DNA of 18,703 nucleotides from Rickettsiales bacterium (GCA_027489915.1 JAIXZB010000072.1:1-18703); one strand, 5' to 3'. Counted from the first letter of the stretch, positions 7,632 through 15,238 are shown. A program made the numbers and translations. Notes: generated by a model from the sequence alone, not told the origin.

Positions 7632-8321
7632 TCACCCCCCCTCCGCGTATAGCACCCGTGTAGCCTCATGAATCGTCGCCCCTGTCGTTATCACATCATC
7701 CACCAACACCACAACCTTACCACGCAACGCGTCACCGCGCACCGCAAACGCATCCCGTATATTCTTTGCCCGTGCCTCTCGCGATAGCCGCGCTTGCGGC
7801 GGGGTGTACTTCACACGCTTCAAGCTATTTACATCCACAAGCAACCCCACCTGCTTAGCTAAGCCGTAAGCAAGCCACGCCGCCTGATTATAACGTCGCT
7901 CAGCTAACCTTCGCCAATGCAACGGAATCGGCACAATCACATCCGCCCCTGTAATCATATCGCGCCCCGCCTGCGCCAGCAGCACGCCGTAGCGATCAAT
8001 ATCAGTCGAACGGTCACGAAATTTCAGCGCTGAAATCATCGCACGGCTCACGTCATTATACACCCACACCGCCCGCGCCACCCCATAAGGCGGGCGCGCA
8101 TGCAGGCAACTTGCGCACAACTCCATCTCCATCGCAAAAGCAAACGGCGCACCGCAGCAGGCACAATGCGGCGCTGAAATCTGCCGCAGTTGCGGCGCAC
8201 ATTCCCCGCACAGATTCCCCTCCGCCGAACTGGCAGCACCGCAACTCGGGCAATGTGGCGGGTAACAAAGCGCAAGCAAAGCACTCCCTACCGATTTGCC
8301 TATTGCCATGAGCGCCTGCAT
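7632..8321 (-). CDS. comF: ComF family protein (double zinc ribbon + phosphoribosyltransferase), C-terminus frameshifted
   Basis: ComF/GntX homologue, related to DNA-uptake helper proteins. The N-terminus has four Cys pairs (24/27, 38/41, 53/56, 69/72), that is two zinc ribbons. A phosphoribosyltransferase domain follows, with VIVPIPLHWRRLAERRYNQAAWLA and the PRPP loop VVVLVDDVITTGAT (203-216). The frame stops after LYAEGG at 229 aa, about 15 residues short of the family. Adding one G to the seven-G run (7641-7635) restores GGVREVRVLTLAKTLQE and a TAG at 7590-7588, a normal ComF end. The catalytic part is intact, so the product may still fold. The start is supported by AAGGA/AGGT upstream. 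It is divergent from the methyltransferase gene with only 16 bp between starts. Confidence 0.88.
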   Translation of the reverse strand: MQALMAIGKSVGSALLALCYPPHCPSCGAASSAEGNLCGECAPQLRQISAPHCACCGAPFAFAMEMELCASCLHARPPYGVARAVWVYNDVSRAMISALKFRDRSTDIDRYGVLLAQAGRDMITGADVIVPIPLHWRRLAERRYNQAAWLAYGLAKQVGLLVDVNSLKRVKYTPPQARLSREARAKNIRDAFAVRGDALRGKVVVLVDDVITTGATIHEATRVLYAEGG

Positions 8322-8331
8322 TACCTAACAC
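8303..8331 (+). promoter_or_regulatory. Possible leaderless promoter of the NDUFAF5-like methyltransferase
   Basis: TTGCCA (8303-8308, one mismatch to the -35 consensus) is followed after 17 bp by TAACAC (8326-8331), a poor -10 box. Six bases remain before the ATG at 8338, and no Shine-Dalgarno sequence is present. It would lie inside the start of the divergent comF. Confidence 0.3.
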
Positions 8332-8337
8332 ATCCTT

Positions 8338-9198
8338 ATGATGACGAATTCACCACCCATATTGTTCGATACCGTGCAACTTCGCAAGCAGCGTAAGCGC
8401 GCACATGTAAATTTTGCGCAGCATAACTTTCTCTTCTTGGCTGCAGCCGAACGCATGAGCGACCGTCTGCTCGACATCACCCGCCATTTCAATTGCGCCG
8501 CCGATATCAGCGCCCGTAGCCACATACTCGCCGATATGCTGCAAGGATTCCAGCGTATCGGCACACTCATAAACTGTAGCGACTCTGAGCAAGATACCCC
8601 CGACATCCTCTGCGATACAAGCCTACTACCTTTCGCCGAAAACAGCCTGGATGCCATCTTCTCCATCGGCGCACTGCATTGGGTGAACGATATACCAGGC
8701 CTACTCGCACAAGCCATTCGCGCCCTTAAACCCGATGGGTTGTTTATGGCCACACTCGCAGGTGCAGCAACTTTGCAAGAATTGCGCGAAAGCATGGCCC
8801 ACGCAGAATCGCTCATTACTGGCGGCATCAGCCCGCGCATCAGCCCCTTCCTCGATATCCGCGATGCTGGCGCATTATTGCAGCGCGCCGGATTCGCCCT
8901 TCCCGTGGTCGATGCCGAAGCCATAACCATAAGCTACGAAAACATGCTTGCCTTATGCAAAGACCTGCGCGGCATGGGCGAAACCTCTGCCATGAAAGAG
9001 CGCCCCAAAAACATCATGCGCCGCGATGTATTTTCAGCAGCAAGTGCGCATTATGCTGCGCAGCATAGCGACGGTGAAGGCCGCATCAGCGCCACCATAG
9101 AATTCCTCACCCTAACCGCATGGAAACCTGCCGCCACCCAACAACAACCCCTCAAGCGTGGCAGCGCCAAACACTCCCTCAAAACTGCACTTAGTTAA
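8338..9198 (+). CDS. NDUFAF5-like SAM-dependent methyltransferase-fold protein
   Basis: Protein of 286 aa resembling the bacterial counterparts of the mitochondrial complex I assembly factor NDUFAF5 (BioC-like fold). The N-terminus ILFDTVQLRKQRKRAHVNFAQHNFL is the family signature. Later, FAENSLDAIFSIGALHWVNDIPGLL and ALKPDGLFMATLAG are methyltransferase motifs. Human NDUFAF5 hydroxylates an arginine of a complex I subunit; the role here is inferred. Motif I is degenerate: CAADISARSHILA (53-65) lacks the usual G-x-G-x-G SAM loop. MET-MET start (8338 or 8341) with no Shine-Dalgarno sequence. It is divergent from comF, a common alphaproteobacterial arrangement. The C-terminal tail after LTAWKP is lysine/glutamine-rich and probably disordered. 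Confidence 0.82.
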   Translation: MMTNSPPILFDTVQLRKQRKRAHVNFAQHNFLFLAAAERMSDRLLDITRHFNCAADISARSHILADMLQGFQRIGTLINCSDSEQDTPDILCDTSLLPFAENSLDAIFSIGALHWVNDIPGLLAQAIRALKPDGLFMATLAGAATLQELRESMAHAESLITGGISPRISPFLDIRDAGALLQRAGFALPVVDAEAITISYENMLALCKDLRGMGETSAMKERPKNIMRRDVFSAASAHYAAQHSDGEGRISATIEFLTLTAWKPAATQQQPLKRGSAKHSLKTALS

Positions 9199-9216
9199 GC
9201 ACAACATGCTAGATAT

Positions 9217-9344
9217 GATGCGTTTCATAGTGCATCAGATGGTAGGAGCGCTTGCCACTTTTATACTCCGCAGCGTAGCAGCGCTCTGACGAGGATGTAT
9301 CAAAGTGGAGGCGACACCCCATATAATGTGCTAGGAAGCGCATC
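9217..9344 (-). repeat. Structured palindromic element, divergent copy 3 (3' end of mutT)
   Basis: Outer stem GATGCGTTTC (9217-9226) pairs with GGAAGCGCATC (9334-9344) over 10 bp, including one G-T. The inner stem CCACTTT (9255-9261) pairs with AAAGTGG (9302-9308) and continues as ATAC/GTAT. CAGCGTAGCAGCGCT marks the central hairpin. Relics of the cores remain (CATCAGATGGTAGGAG; GCGACACC). It has the same orientation as the other copies but lies in a convergent junction, and it contains the mutT stop codon (TGA, 9302-9300). Confidence 0.7.
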
Positions 9345-9734
9345 TTGGAGTGCTCGCACCAGCGGCACATCGGCTGGCGGCATCGCAACCCCCTCCATCT
9401 CACTCGGCCGCTTCCACATCAATTTCTGTCCCTCGCGTCCCGCAGGAATACCCTCCCACCGCCTACTCACATACAAAAACATCACCAAATGAAAATCATC
9501 ATACGCATGGCTTACAAAAGTCAGCGGCGCAATACAGCTATCGCACAAATCAATACCCAGTTCCTCGCGAATCTCGCGCACGATTGCTGCCTCAGGAGTC
9601 TCACCCGCCTCAATCTTCCCACCGGGAAATTCCCACATCCCCGCCATCGCCTTGCCCTCAGGTCGTTGTGCAAGCAACACCCGCCCATCCGCATCCAAAA
9701 GCGCCAACGCCGCCACATACACAATCTTTGTCAT
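9300..9734 (-). CDS. mutT: MutT/Nudix family 8-oxo-dGTP diphosphatase
   Basis: Nudix hydrolase of 144 aa that probably removes oxidised dGTP from the nucleotide pool. The Nudix box is intact: G39-x5-E45-x7-R53-E54-x2-E57-E58-x-G60. FLAQRPEGK-type substrate contacts (LLAQRPEGKAMAGMWEFPGG) precede it. The last gene of the ppiC-argJ-mutT series, separated from argJ by structured repeat copy 4. AGGAAG/GAGAG precedes the ATG. The family-like sequence ends at about PLVRAL; the remaining 15 or so residues (QDALPSTLYGVSPPL) are encoded by repeat copy 3, so the natural C-terminus may have been lost and extended into the element. Confidence 0.93.
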   Translation of the reverse strand: MTKIVYVAALALLDADGRVLLAQRPEGKAMAGMWEFPGGKIEAGETPEAAIVREIREELGIDLCDSCIAPLTFVSHAYDDFHLVMFLYVSRRWEGIPAGREGQKLMWKRPSEMEGVAMPPADVPLVRALQDALPSTLYGVSPPL

Positions 9735-9760
9735 TGTTCTCTCACTTACTTCCTATCCAC

Positions 9761-9877
9761 ATTTCTCAGAGTGAGCCAGATGCTAGGAGGGTTCTGTTTT
9801 ATCAAGCGCAGCGTAGCAGCGCTACGTGAGCATTGTAAAACAGGCTCCGACAACGCAGATGGTTCGCTATGGGAAAT
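9761..9877 (-). repeat. Structured intercistronic palindromic element, copy 4 (argJ to mutT)
   Basis: Outer stem ATTTCTCA (9761-9768) pairs with TGGGAAAT (9870-9877) with one G-T. The inner stem CTGTTTTA (9794-9801) pairs with TAAAACAG (9836-9843), extended by CAA/TTG past a one-base bulge. The central hairpin is CGTAGC-AGC-GCTACG (9812-9826). Cores at 9767-9795 (29 nt) and 9843-9870 (28 nt) match copies 1 and 2 with only a few substitutions. It starts 1 bp after the argJ TAA stop. The whole argJ-to-mutT gap is 144 bp, the same as lysC-to-NMO. Confidence 0.9.
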
Positions 9878-9878
9878 A

Positions 9879-11099
9879 TTAAGACCTGTAAGAACCGTTG
9901 ATGTCGATATAGCCGTGTGTGAGATCACACGTCCACACCACCGCCTCGCCATTGCCCAAATGCAAATCCACCTCAATCACAATCTCCTGCCCTCGCATGT
10001 GAGCAACCACGGGCGCTTCGTCATAACCCTCCACACGCTCACCTTGGCTAGCAATCAGCACTCCGCCAATGCGCACATCCAGCGTGTCGCGGTTGGCGGC
10101 CTCGCCTGCTTTGCCCACGGCCATCACAATGCGGCCCCAGTTAGCATCTTCACCCGCAATCGCCGTTTTCACCAGTGGCGAATTGGCAATGCTAAGTGCA
10201 ATCTTTTTTGCCGCCCCGTCATGTTGCGCACCGCGCACATGAATCGCAATAAATTTGCTCGCCCCTTCCCCATCACGCACCACTAATTGTGCAAGCTCTG
10301 TCGCAAGCGATTGCAGCGCCACTTCAAATTGCTGCAACGCAACATAATCCATCACCGCTTTCGATTGCCCCGTTGCAAACAACATCAGCGTATCACTGGT
10401 CGATGTATCCCCATCCACCGTCGTGCAATTAAAACTTTCCCCACACACATGTTGCAGCATCGCCTGAAGCTGCGGCGCAGCAATCGTGGCATCGGTGGCA
10501 ATAAAGGCAAGCATCGTCGCCATATCAGGCGCAATCATACCCGAGCCTTTGGCGATACCGTTAATAGTCACAGCCACACCATCCACAACAATGCTGCGTG
10601 TTGCCGCTTTGGCAAACGTATCGGTCGTCATAATCGCACGCGCAGCATCTTCCCACGCATCCCCGCGCAATGTGTGCGCAAGTGCAGGAAGCGCCGCCGT
10701 AAGTTTTGCATGCGGCAGCGGCTCACCAATCACACCAGTGGAAGCTAGCATCACCTCGCGCCTATCGCACCCAAGCAGTATGCATGCCGCATCGGCAGTC
10801 GCCTCCACTGCCTCCACACCTTTTTTTCCCGTGAATGCATTTGCATTCCCTGCATTCACAATGCATGCGCGCGCAGTACCATGCTGCAAAGCATCGCGGC
10901 ACCAATCCACGGGTGCCGAAGGCGCAAGCGAACGGGTAAATACCCCAGCCGCTTGCGTACCTTGCGCAAACTCCATAAGCAGCACATCCGTGCGGTTTGC
11001 GTAGCGTATGCCTGCCGAACCCGCAGCAAGCCGCACACCAGCAACCGCTGGCATATGCGGAAATTCTTTAGGTGCTAAAGGGGAAACTGCAAGCGCCAT
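9879..11099 (-). CDS. argJ: Bifunctional glutamate N-acetyltransferase / amino-acid acetyltransferase
   Basis: ArgJ recycles the acetyl group from N-acetylornithine to glutamate (and may also use acetyl-CoA) in the cyclic arginine pathway. At 406 aa it has the usual precursor length. The self-cleavage site lies in KGSGMIAPDMATMLAF; Thr195 of M-A-T-M-L becomes the N-terminal nucleophile of the beta chain. TGVIG (121-125) supplies the oxyanion-hole residues. The family C-terminus HGYIDINGSYRS is complete. The start lies 6 bp after the ppiC stop, indicating an operon. A repeat element follows 1 bp after the stop. Its presence indicates de novo arginine synthesis, against a strongly reduced rickettsial-type genome. 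Confidence 0.97.
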   Translation of the reverse strand: MALAVSPLAPKEFPHMPAVAGVRLAAGSAGIRYANRTDVLLMEFAQGTQAAGVFTRSLAPSAPVDWCRDALQHGTARACIVNAGNANAFTGKKGVEAVEATADAACILLGCDRREVMLASTGVIGEPLPHAKLTAALPALAHTLRGDAWEDAARAIMTTDTFAKAATRSIVVDGVAVTINGIAKGSGMIAPDMATMLAFIATDATIAAPQLQAMLQHVCGESFNCTTVDGDTSTSDTLMLFATGQSKAVMDYVALQQFEVALQSLATELAQLVVRDGEGASKFIAIHVRGAQHDGAAKKIALSIANSPLVKTAIAGEDANWGRIVMAVGKAGEAANRDTLDVRIGGVLIASQGERVEGYDEAPVVAHMRGQEIVIEVDLHLGNGEAVVWTCDLTHGYIDINGSYRS

Positions 11100-11105
11100 G
11101 CGTGC

Positions 11106-11969
11106 TTACTGTTTCTCAGGCGTTGCAATTTTCTGGAAAGGCAATTCCTTCCCATCCGCACCAAACAGCTTAATGTCACTGCCTTGCAGCAATTGCTGCA
11201 CATACACCGTCAGTGCTTTTTCCTGCAGGCTAGTGGCAACCTTTGCCTTCACATCGGCGTAAGCAGGCGCAGCAACAGCGCGCTTGTCTTCCACCTTAAT
11301 AATATGCCAGCCAAAATCACTCTTCACTGGGCTAGATACCTGCCCCTTATTCAGAGCAAATGCCGCATCCGCAAAGCTTTTAACCATTTTATCTTTGGTG
11401 AAATAGCCCAGATCCCCACCCTCTTTAGCAGAACCCGGGTCTTTCGAAGCCTCAGCCGCAAGCTTCTCAAACGCCTCGCCTTTATCCAAACGCTCCTTCA
11501 GTGCAACCGCCTCTTTCTCGCTTGCAACCAAAATATGGCGCGCGCGCACTTCCTGAGTACCCTTCGATTTCGCAACCAAGCGGTCATATTCGCGTTTGAT
11601 ATCCGCTTCTTTCACCACCCCTTGCGTTTTGTTTTCAAGCAGCTGCTTCACAATTAATTTCTTGCGCAACATTTCAAGCTGGCTTGCAACCTCTGGGCTT
11701 TTATCCACGCCCTGCTTCACCGCTTCACCATAAAGCAAATGCTCAGTGGCAATCCCGCGCAACACATTATCGCGGATTTTAGGCTCCACCGCCGAAAAAG
11801 CAGGCGCATCGGGCGCAGGAAACAGGCTCTTCCACATCGCATCTATTTCCGATGCACTTATATCTTCCTTATCCACTTTCAGCATCACATAATCATCGGC
11901 GTAAGCAATGCTGGCGGTGGCAGAGAGCAGTGCAAACGTGGTCAAAACAGTCCGTAGGGTCGTTTTCAT
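11106..11969 (-). CDS. Periplasmic peptidyl-prolyl cis-trans isomerase, parvulin/PpiC-SurA type
   Basis: Secreted folding factor of 287 aa. The signal peptide is MKTTLRTVLTTFALLSATAS..., with likely cleavage at AYA-DDY (after residue 24). A SurA-N-like chaperone region (about 35-130) precedes one parvulin domain (about 141-229) with VRARHILVAS, GGDLGYFTKDKMV and FGWHIIKVEDKR. A charged C-terminal tail follows. It lies head-to-head with secA, which exports such proteins; this ppiC/secA/argJ neighbourhood is common in alphaproteobacteria. CAGGA about 9 nt before the ATG serves as the ribosome-binding site. The substrates are presumably outer-membrane or periplasmic proteins (inferred). Confidence 0.92.
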   Translation of the reverse strand: MKTTLRTVLTTFALLSATASIAYADDYVMLKVDKEDISASEIDAMWKSLFPAPDAPAFSAVEPKIRDNVLRGIATEHLLYGEAVKQGVDKSPEVASQLEMLRKKLIVKQLLENKTQGVVKEADIKREYDRLVAKSKGTQEVRARHILVASEKEAVALKERLDKGEAFEKLAAEASKDPGSAKEGGDLGYFTKDKMVKSFADAAFALNKGQVSSPVKSDFGWHIIKVEDKRAVAAPAYADVKAKVATSLQEKALTVYVQQLLQGSDIKLFGADGKELPFQKIATPEKQ

Positions 11970-12052
11970 GAGTCAGTTCCTGTGCAAAGGTGAATTTCCA
12001 CGCAGGAAACAAGCATAGTTTACGCCCCTTGCCAAGCCCTATCCCAAAACCC

Positions 12053-12081
12053 TTGCAACAGACGCAGTGCTGTCCTATGTC
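12053..12081 (+). promoter_or_regulatory. Possible secA promoter
   Basis: TTGCAA (12053-12058), a 17-bp spacer and TATGTC (12076-12081) give a weak sigma-70-like match in the 139-bp ppiC/secA intergenic region. Transcription from it would give a leader of about 20 nt carrying the AAGG ribosome-binding site at 12098-12101. The rest of this intergenic stretch shows only a short TTTCC/GGAAA hairpin near 11996-12010. Confidence 0.3.
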
Positions 12082-12108
12082 TTCGCCTGAATTACATAAG
12101 GTTCCTCT

Positions 12109-14946
12109 ATGCTCTCCGCACTCGGAAAAAAACTCTTTGGCAGCTCCAACGACCGTTTGGTGCGCACACTTGGCCGCACCGTCGAAACCATCAATGCATT
12201 CGAGCCTGCCCTAAGCCAGCTCAAAGATGATGCCTTAATTGCCAAAACCGCCGAGTTTCGCGCACGTTTGGCAGATGGTGCCACCGTCGATGATTTACTA
12301 CCCGAAGCCTTCGCGGTGGTGCGCGAAGCAGCCAAGCGCGCACTGGGCATGCGCCATTTCGATGTGCAGCTCATCGGCGGCATGGTGCAGCATCGCGGCA
12401 TGATATCAGAGATGAAAACGGGGGAAGGTAAAACCTTAGTTGCAACCCTAGCGGCCTACCTCAACGCCCTGCCCGCCAAAGGCGTGCATATCGTCACCGT
12501 GAATGATTACTTGGCGAAACGCGATGCCGCATGGATGGGCAAGCTCTATAATTTCCTAGGCTTAAGCGTCGGCGTCATCATCCACGGCATGGACGATGAA
12601 TCGCGCCGCAACGCCTACGCCTGCGATATCACCTACGCCACCAACAACGAACTCGGCTTCGATTACCTGCGCGATAACATGAAATACGCAATCGAAGACA
12701 TGGTGCAGCGCCCCTTCCATTTCGCCATCATCGATGAAGTTGACTCCATCCTGATAGATGAAGCGCGCACCCCACTCATCATCAGCGGCCCAACCGAAGA
12801 TAATTCCGAACTCTATTATAAAGTCGATAGATTACTGCCTAAGCTCATCGAAAGTAACCGCCTCTGCACCGAAGAAGAAATACTCGAGCGCGCAGGTGGC
12901 AATCCGCTCAAAGCAAAAGCCACCCAGCAATACCTCTATTTCGATGTCGATGAGAAAAACCGCAACGTCTCCTTCAGCGATGAAGGCGTTGCACAAATGG
13001 AATCCCTGCTTGTGGCAGAAGGGCTGCTCGAAGCAAACACCAGCCTCTACGATATCGGTAATGTCAGCATGGTGCATCACGTCAACCAAGCCCTTCGCGC
13101 CCACACGCTGTTCAAGCGCGATGTCGATTACATCGTCAAAGACAACAAAGTCATCATCATCGATGAGTTCACAGGCCGCATGATGGAAGGCCGCCGCTAC
13201 TCCGAAGGGCTGCATCAAGCACTCGAGGCCAAAGAAGGCGCACGGATCGAGAACGAAAACCAGACACTCGCCTCCATCACATTCCAGAATTATTTCCGCA
13301 TGTATCCCAAACTCGCAGGCATGACCGGCACCGCGATGACCGAAGCGGGCGAGTTCATGGATATCTATAAACTCGAAGTAGTCGAAATCCCAACCAACGT
13401 CCCCGTTTCCCGCATCGATGATAACGACGAAATCTATCGCACCAGCGCCGAACGCGACCGTGCCGTGGTGAAGCTCATTAAAGAATGTAACGCCAAAGGC
13501 CAACCCATGCTGATTGGTACCGTCAGCATCGAAAAATCCGAATCCTTCTCGCGCCTGCTGAAAAAAGAAGGCATCAAACATCAAGTCCTAAACGCCCGCT
13601 TCCATGAACAAGAAGCGCAAATCATCTCGCAAGCAGGAAGGCCTGCTGCCGTCACCATCGCCACCAACATGGCCGGTCGGGGAACCGACATCATGCTCGG
13701 TGGCAATGCCGAAATGATGATAAAACAAGAATTAGGTGAAGAAGAAAACGCTACACGTGCCGAAAAAATCCGCGCGCAGGTGAACGAAGACAAACAGAAA
13801 GTATTGGAAGCAGGTGGCCTGTTCGTGCTTGCAACCGAACGCCACGAATCGCGTCGCATCGACAATCAGCTCCGCGGCCGCTCGGGCCGTCAAGGCGATC
13901 CGGGCGCATCCAAATTCTTCCTCTCCTTGCAAGATGATCTCATGCGCATCTTCGGCTCCGAGCGTATCGACACCATGCTCGTGCGCCTAGGCCTGCAAGA
14001 AGATGAAGCCATCACCCACCCATGGATGAACAAAGCCATCGAACGCGCTCAAACCAAAGTCGAACAGCACCATTACGAAGTGCGCAAAACCCTGCTCAAA
14101 TTCGATAACGTGATGAACGACCAGCGCAAAGTCATCTATGAACAGCGCATTGAACTGATGCAGGCGACCTCACTCTCCGAAGAAGTAGATGCCATGCGCC
14201 AAGAAGTGAACGAGCGTTTAGTATCCCGCTTCATCCCCGATAAATCCTACGCCGAAGAGTGGGATGGCATCTCCCTCCAGCACGAGCTGTATCGCATCTA
14301 CGGCATCGCCCTTCCCTGCGAAGAGTGGGTGCGCGAAGAAGGCATCGCCGAAAGTGAAATCGCACAGCGTATCGAAGAAGCTACCAAAGCATTATTCGAT
14401 GAAAAAGCCGCAAGCGTTGCACCCGAAATCTATGCCATCGCCGAAAAACGCGTGATGCTGCAAACGCTCGATCAGGTGTGGAAAGATCACCTCCTCTCGC
14501 TCGATCACATGCGCCAAGGCATTAACCTGCGCGCCTACGCACAAAAAGACCCACTCAACGAATATAAGCACGAAGCCTTCACCCTGTTCCGCGGCATGAT
14601 TTCGCACATGCAAGAACTGGTAGTCGAACGCCTATCACGCATGCAAATCCGCCTCGAGCTTACCGAAGCCCTCATGCGCGAGATGCCCAAAGTACAAATG
14701 CACGAAAGCCGCATCGACCCCGCAATGGAACGCATGATGGCCGAAGAAATGCCCGAACAAGCTGCACCACAAAGTGCATCCGTGCATCCCATCCGCACCC
14801 ATGTCGAGCCAAGCGCACGCGACCCACGCAACCCAGCCACCTGGGGCAAAGTTGGTCGCAACGACCCCTGCCCTTGCGGCTCAAACAAAAAATACAAACA
14901 CTGCCACGGTAAAATCGGCGAGCAGCAGTCATCGAGTCACGACTAG
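12109..14946 (+). CDS. secA: Preprotein translocase ATPase SecA
   Basis: Motor ATPase that pushes unfolded preproteins through SecYEG. Full length at 945 aa. Walker A is MKTGEGKT (102-109). Walker B is FAIIDEVDSILIDEARTPLII, where DEVD is the DEAD-box-like motif. The preprotein-binding region includes YKLEVVEIPTN, and helicase motif VI appears as QLRGRSGRQGDPG. The helical scaffold region contains WKDHLLSLDHMRQGI. The C-terminal SecB/lipid-binding zinc motif is intact: Cys921, Cys923, Cys932, His933. Divergent from the exported PpiC gene. A strong hairpin lies 17 bp beyond the stop. Confidence 0.99.
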   Translation: MLSALGKKLFGSSNDRLVRTLGRTVETINAFEPALSQLKDDALIAKTAEFRARLADGATVDDLLPEAFAVVREAAKRALGMRHFDVQLIGGMVQHRGMISEMKTGEGKTLVATLAAYLNALPAKGVHIVTVNDYLAKRDAAWMGKLYNFLGLSVGVIIHGMDDESRRNAYACDITYATNNELGFDYLRDNMKYAIEDMVQRPFHFAIIDEVDSILIDEARTPLIISGPTEDNSELYYKVDRLLPKLIESNRLCTEEEILERAGGNPLKAKATQQYLYFDVDEKNRNVSFSDEGVAQMESLLVAEGLLEANTSLYDIGNVSMVHHVNQALRAHTLFKRDVDYIVKDNKVIIIDEFTGRMMEGRRYSEGLHQALEAKEGARIENENQTLASITFQNYFRMYPKLAGMTGTAMTEAGEFMDIYKLEVVEIPTNVPVSRIDDNDEIYRTSAERDRAVVKLIKECNAKGQPMLIGTVSIEKSESFSRLLKKEGIKHQVLNARFHEQEAQIISQAGRPAAVTIATNMAGRGTDIMLGGNAEMMIKQELGEEENATRAEKIRAQVNEDKQKVLEAGGLFVLATERHESRRIDNQLRGRSGRQGDPGASKFFLSLQDDLMRIFGSERIDTMLVRLGLQEDEAITHPWMNKAIERAQTKVEQHHYEVRKTLLKFDNVMNDQRKVIYEQRIELMQATSLSEEVDAMRQEVNERLVSRFIPDKSYAEEWDGISLQHELYRIYGIALPCEEWVREEGIAESEIAQRIEEATKALFDEKAASVAPEIYAIAEKRVMLQTLDQVWKDHLLSLDHMRQGINLRAYAQKDPLNEYKHEAFTLFRGMISHMQELVVERLSRMQIRLELTEALMREMPKVQMHESRIDPAMERMMAEEMPEQAAPQSASVHPIRTHVEPSARDPRNPATWGKVGRNDPCPCGSNKKYKHCHGKIGEQQSSSHD

Positions 14947-14963
14947 CACACTCTGGAATGTTA

Positions 14964-14984
14964 CCCCCGCACGTGTTGCGGGGG
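14964..14984. terminator. Hairpin between convergent secA and the small membrane genes, probable bidirectional terminator
   Basis: CCCCCGCA (14964-14971) and TGCGGGGG (14977-14984) form an 8-bp GC-rich stem with a 5-nt CGTGT loop, midway between two converging stop codons. Neither strand has a proper U-run afterwards, so it may act as a 3'-end stabiliser or a weak terminator. Confidence 0.55.
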
Positions 14985-14998
14985 GATACACATAAAAA

Positions 14999-15238
14999 CT
15001 ATTGCCGATACGCCTTACGCAGCCCATATGCCGCAATAGCCAGCCAAAAACACTCCAGCACAAAAATGGGCAGATTCCACTGGCCAATAAGCGATACAAT
15101 CATCGCAACCGCCCCCGCCATATTCACCACATGGAAACGCTTCTGCGATTCATGCCACAGCCCCATATTCACCGCCGCATAGGCCGTTAAAAACAAGCCT
15201 AACGCTAAAAACCCCGAAGCCTTAAAAAACAACTCCAT
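14999..15238 (-). CDS. CBU_0592-like small membrane protein, second of a tandem pair
   Basis: Protein of 79 aa with three hydrophobic segments: LALGLFLTAYAAVNMG, VVNMAGAVAMIVSLIGQW and PIFVLECFWLAIAAYGL. Pattern H-x2-N-x2-G...WNLP-x4-E-x-x-W resembles the CBU_0592-like domain family, whose function is unknown. I chose the ATG at 15238 because it overlaps the TGA of the preceding paralogue by one base (TGATG), implying translational coupling. The open frame extends further upstream, but that part is antisense-like and overlaps the paralogue. It shares the layout of the upstream gene (WNLP after the second helix), so the pair arose by duplication. Confidence 0.75.
   Translation of the reverse strand: MELFFKASGFLALGLFLTAYAAVNMGLWHESQKRFHVVNMAGAVAMIVSLIGQWNLPIFVLECFWLAIAAYGLRKAYRQ

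Noticed and set aside
1300..9877. Repeat copies read as a CRISPR array or insertion sequence
   Set aside because: Copies are dispersed by kilobases with no spacers, no cas genes, no transposase and no clear target duplications.
9345..10286. Plus-strand open frame of 313 codons across mutT and argJ
   Set aside because: It is antisense to two well-supported genes, is His/Arg-rich and crosses a repeat element, which is a codon-bias shadow.
11996..12010. TTTCC/GGAAA hairpin in the ppiC-secA intergenic region
   Set aside because: Only 5 bp with no run of U and no sequence similarity to a known regulatory RNA; likely chance.
12832..13584. Minus-strand open frame of 250 codons inside secA
   Set aside because: Phe/Asp/His-rich translation antisense to the conserved SecA core, with no ribosome-binding site or family features.
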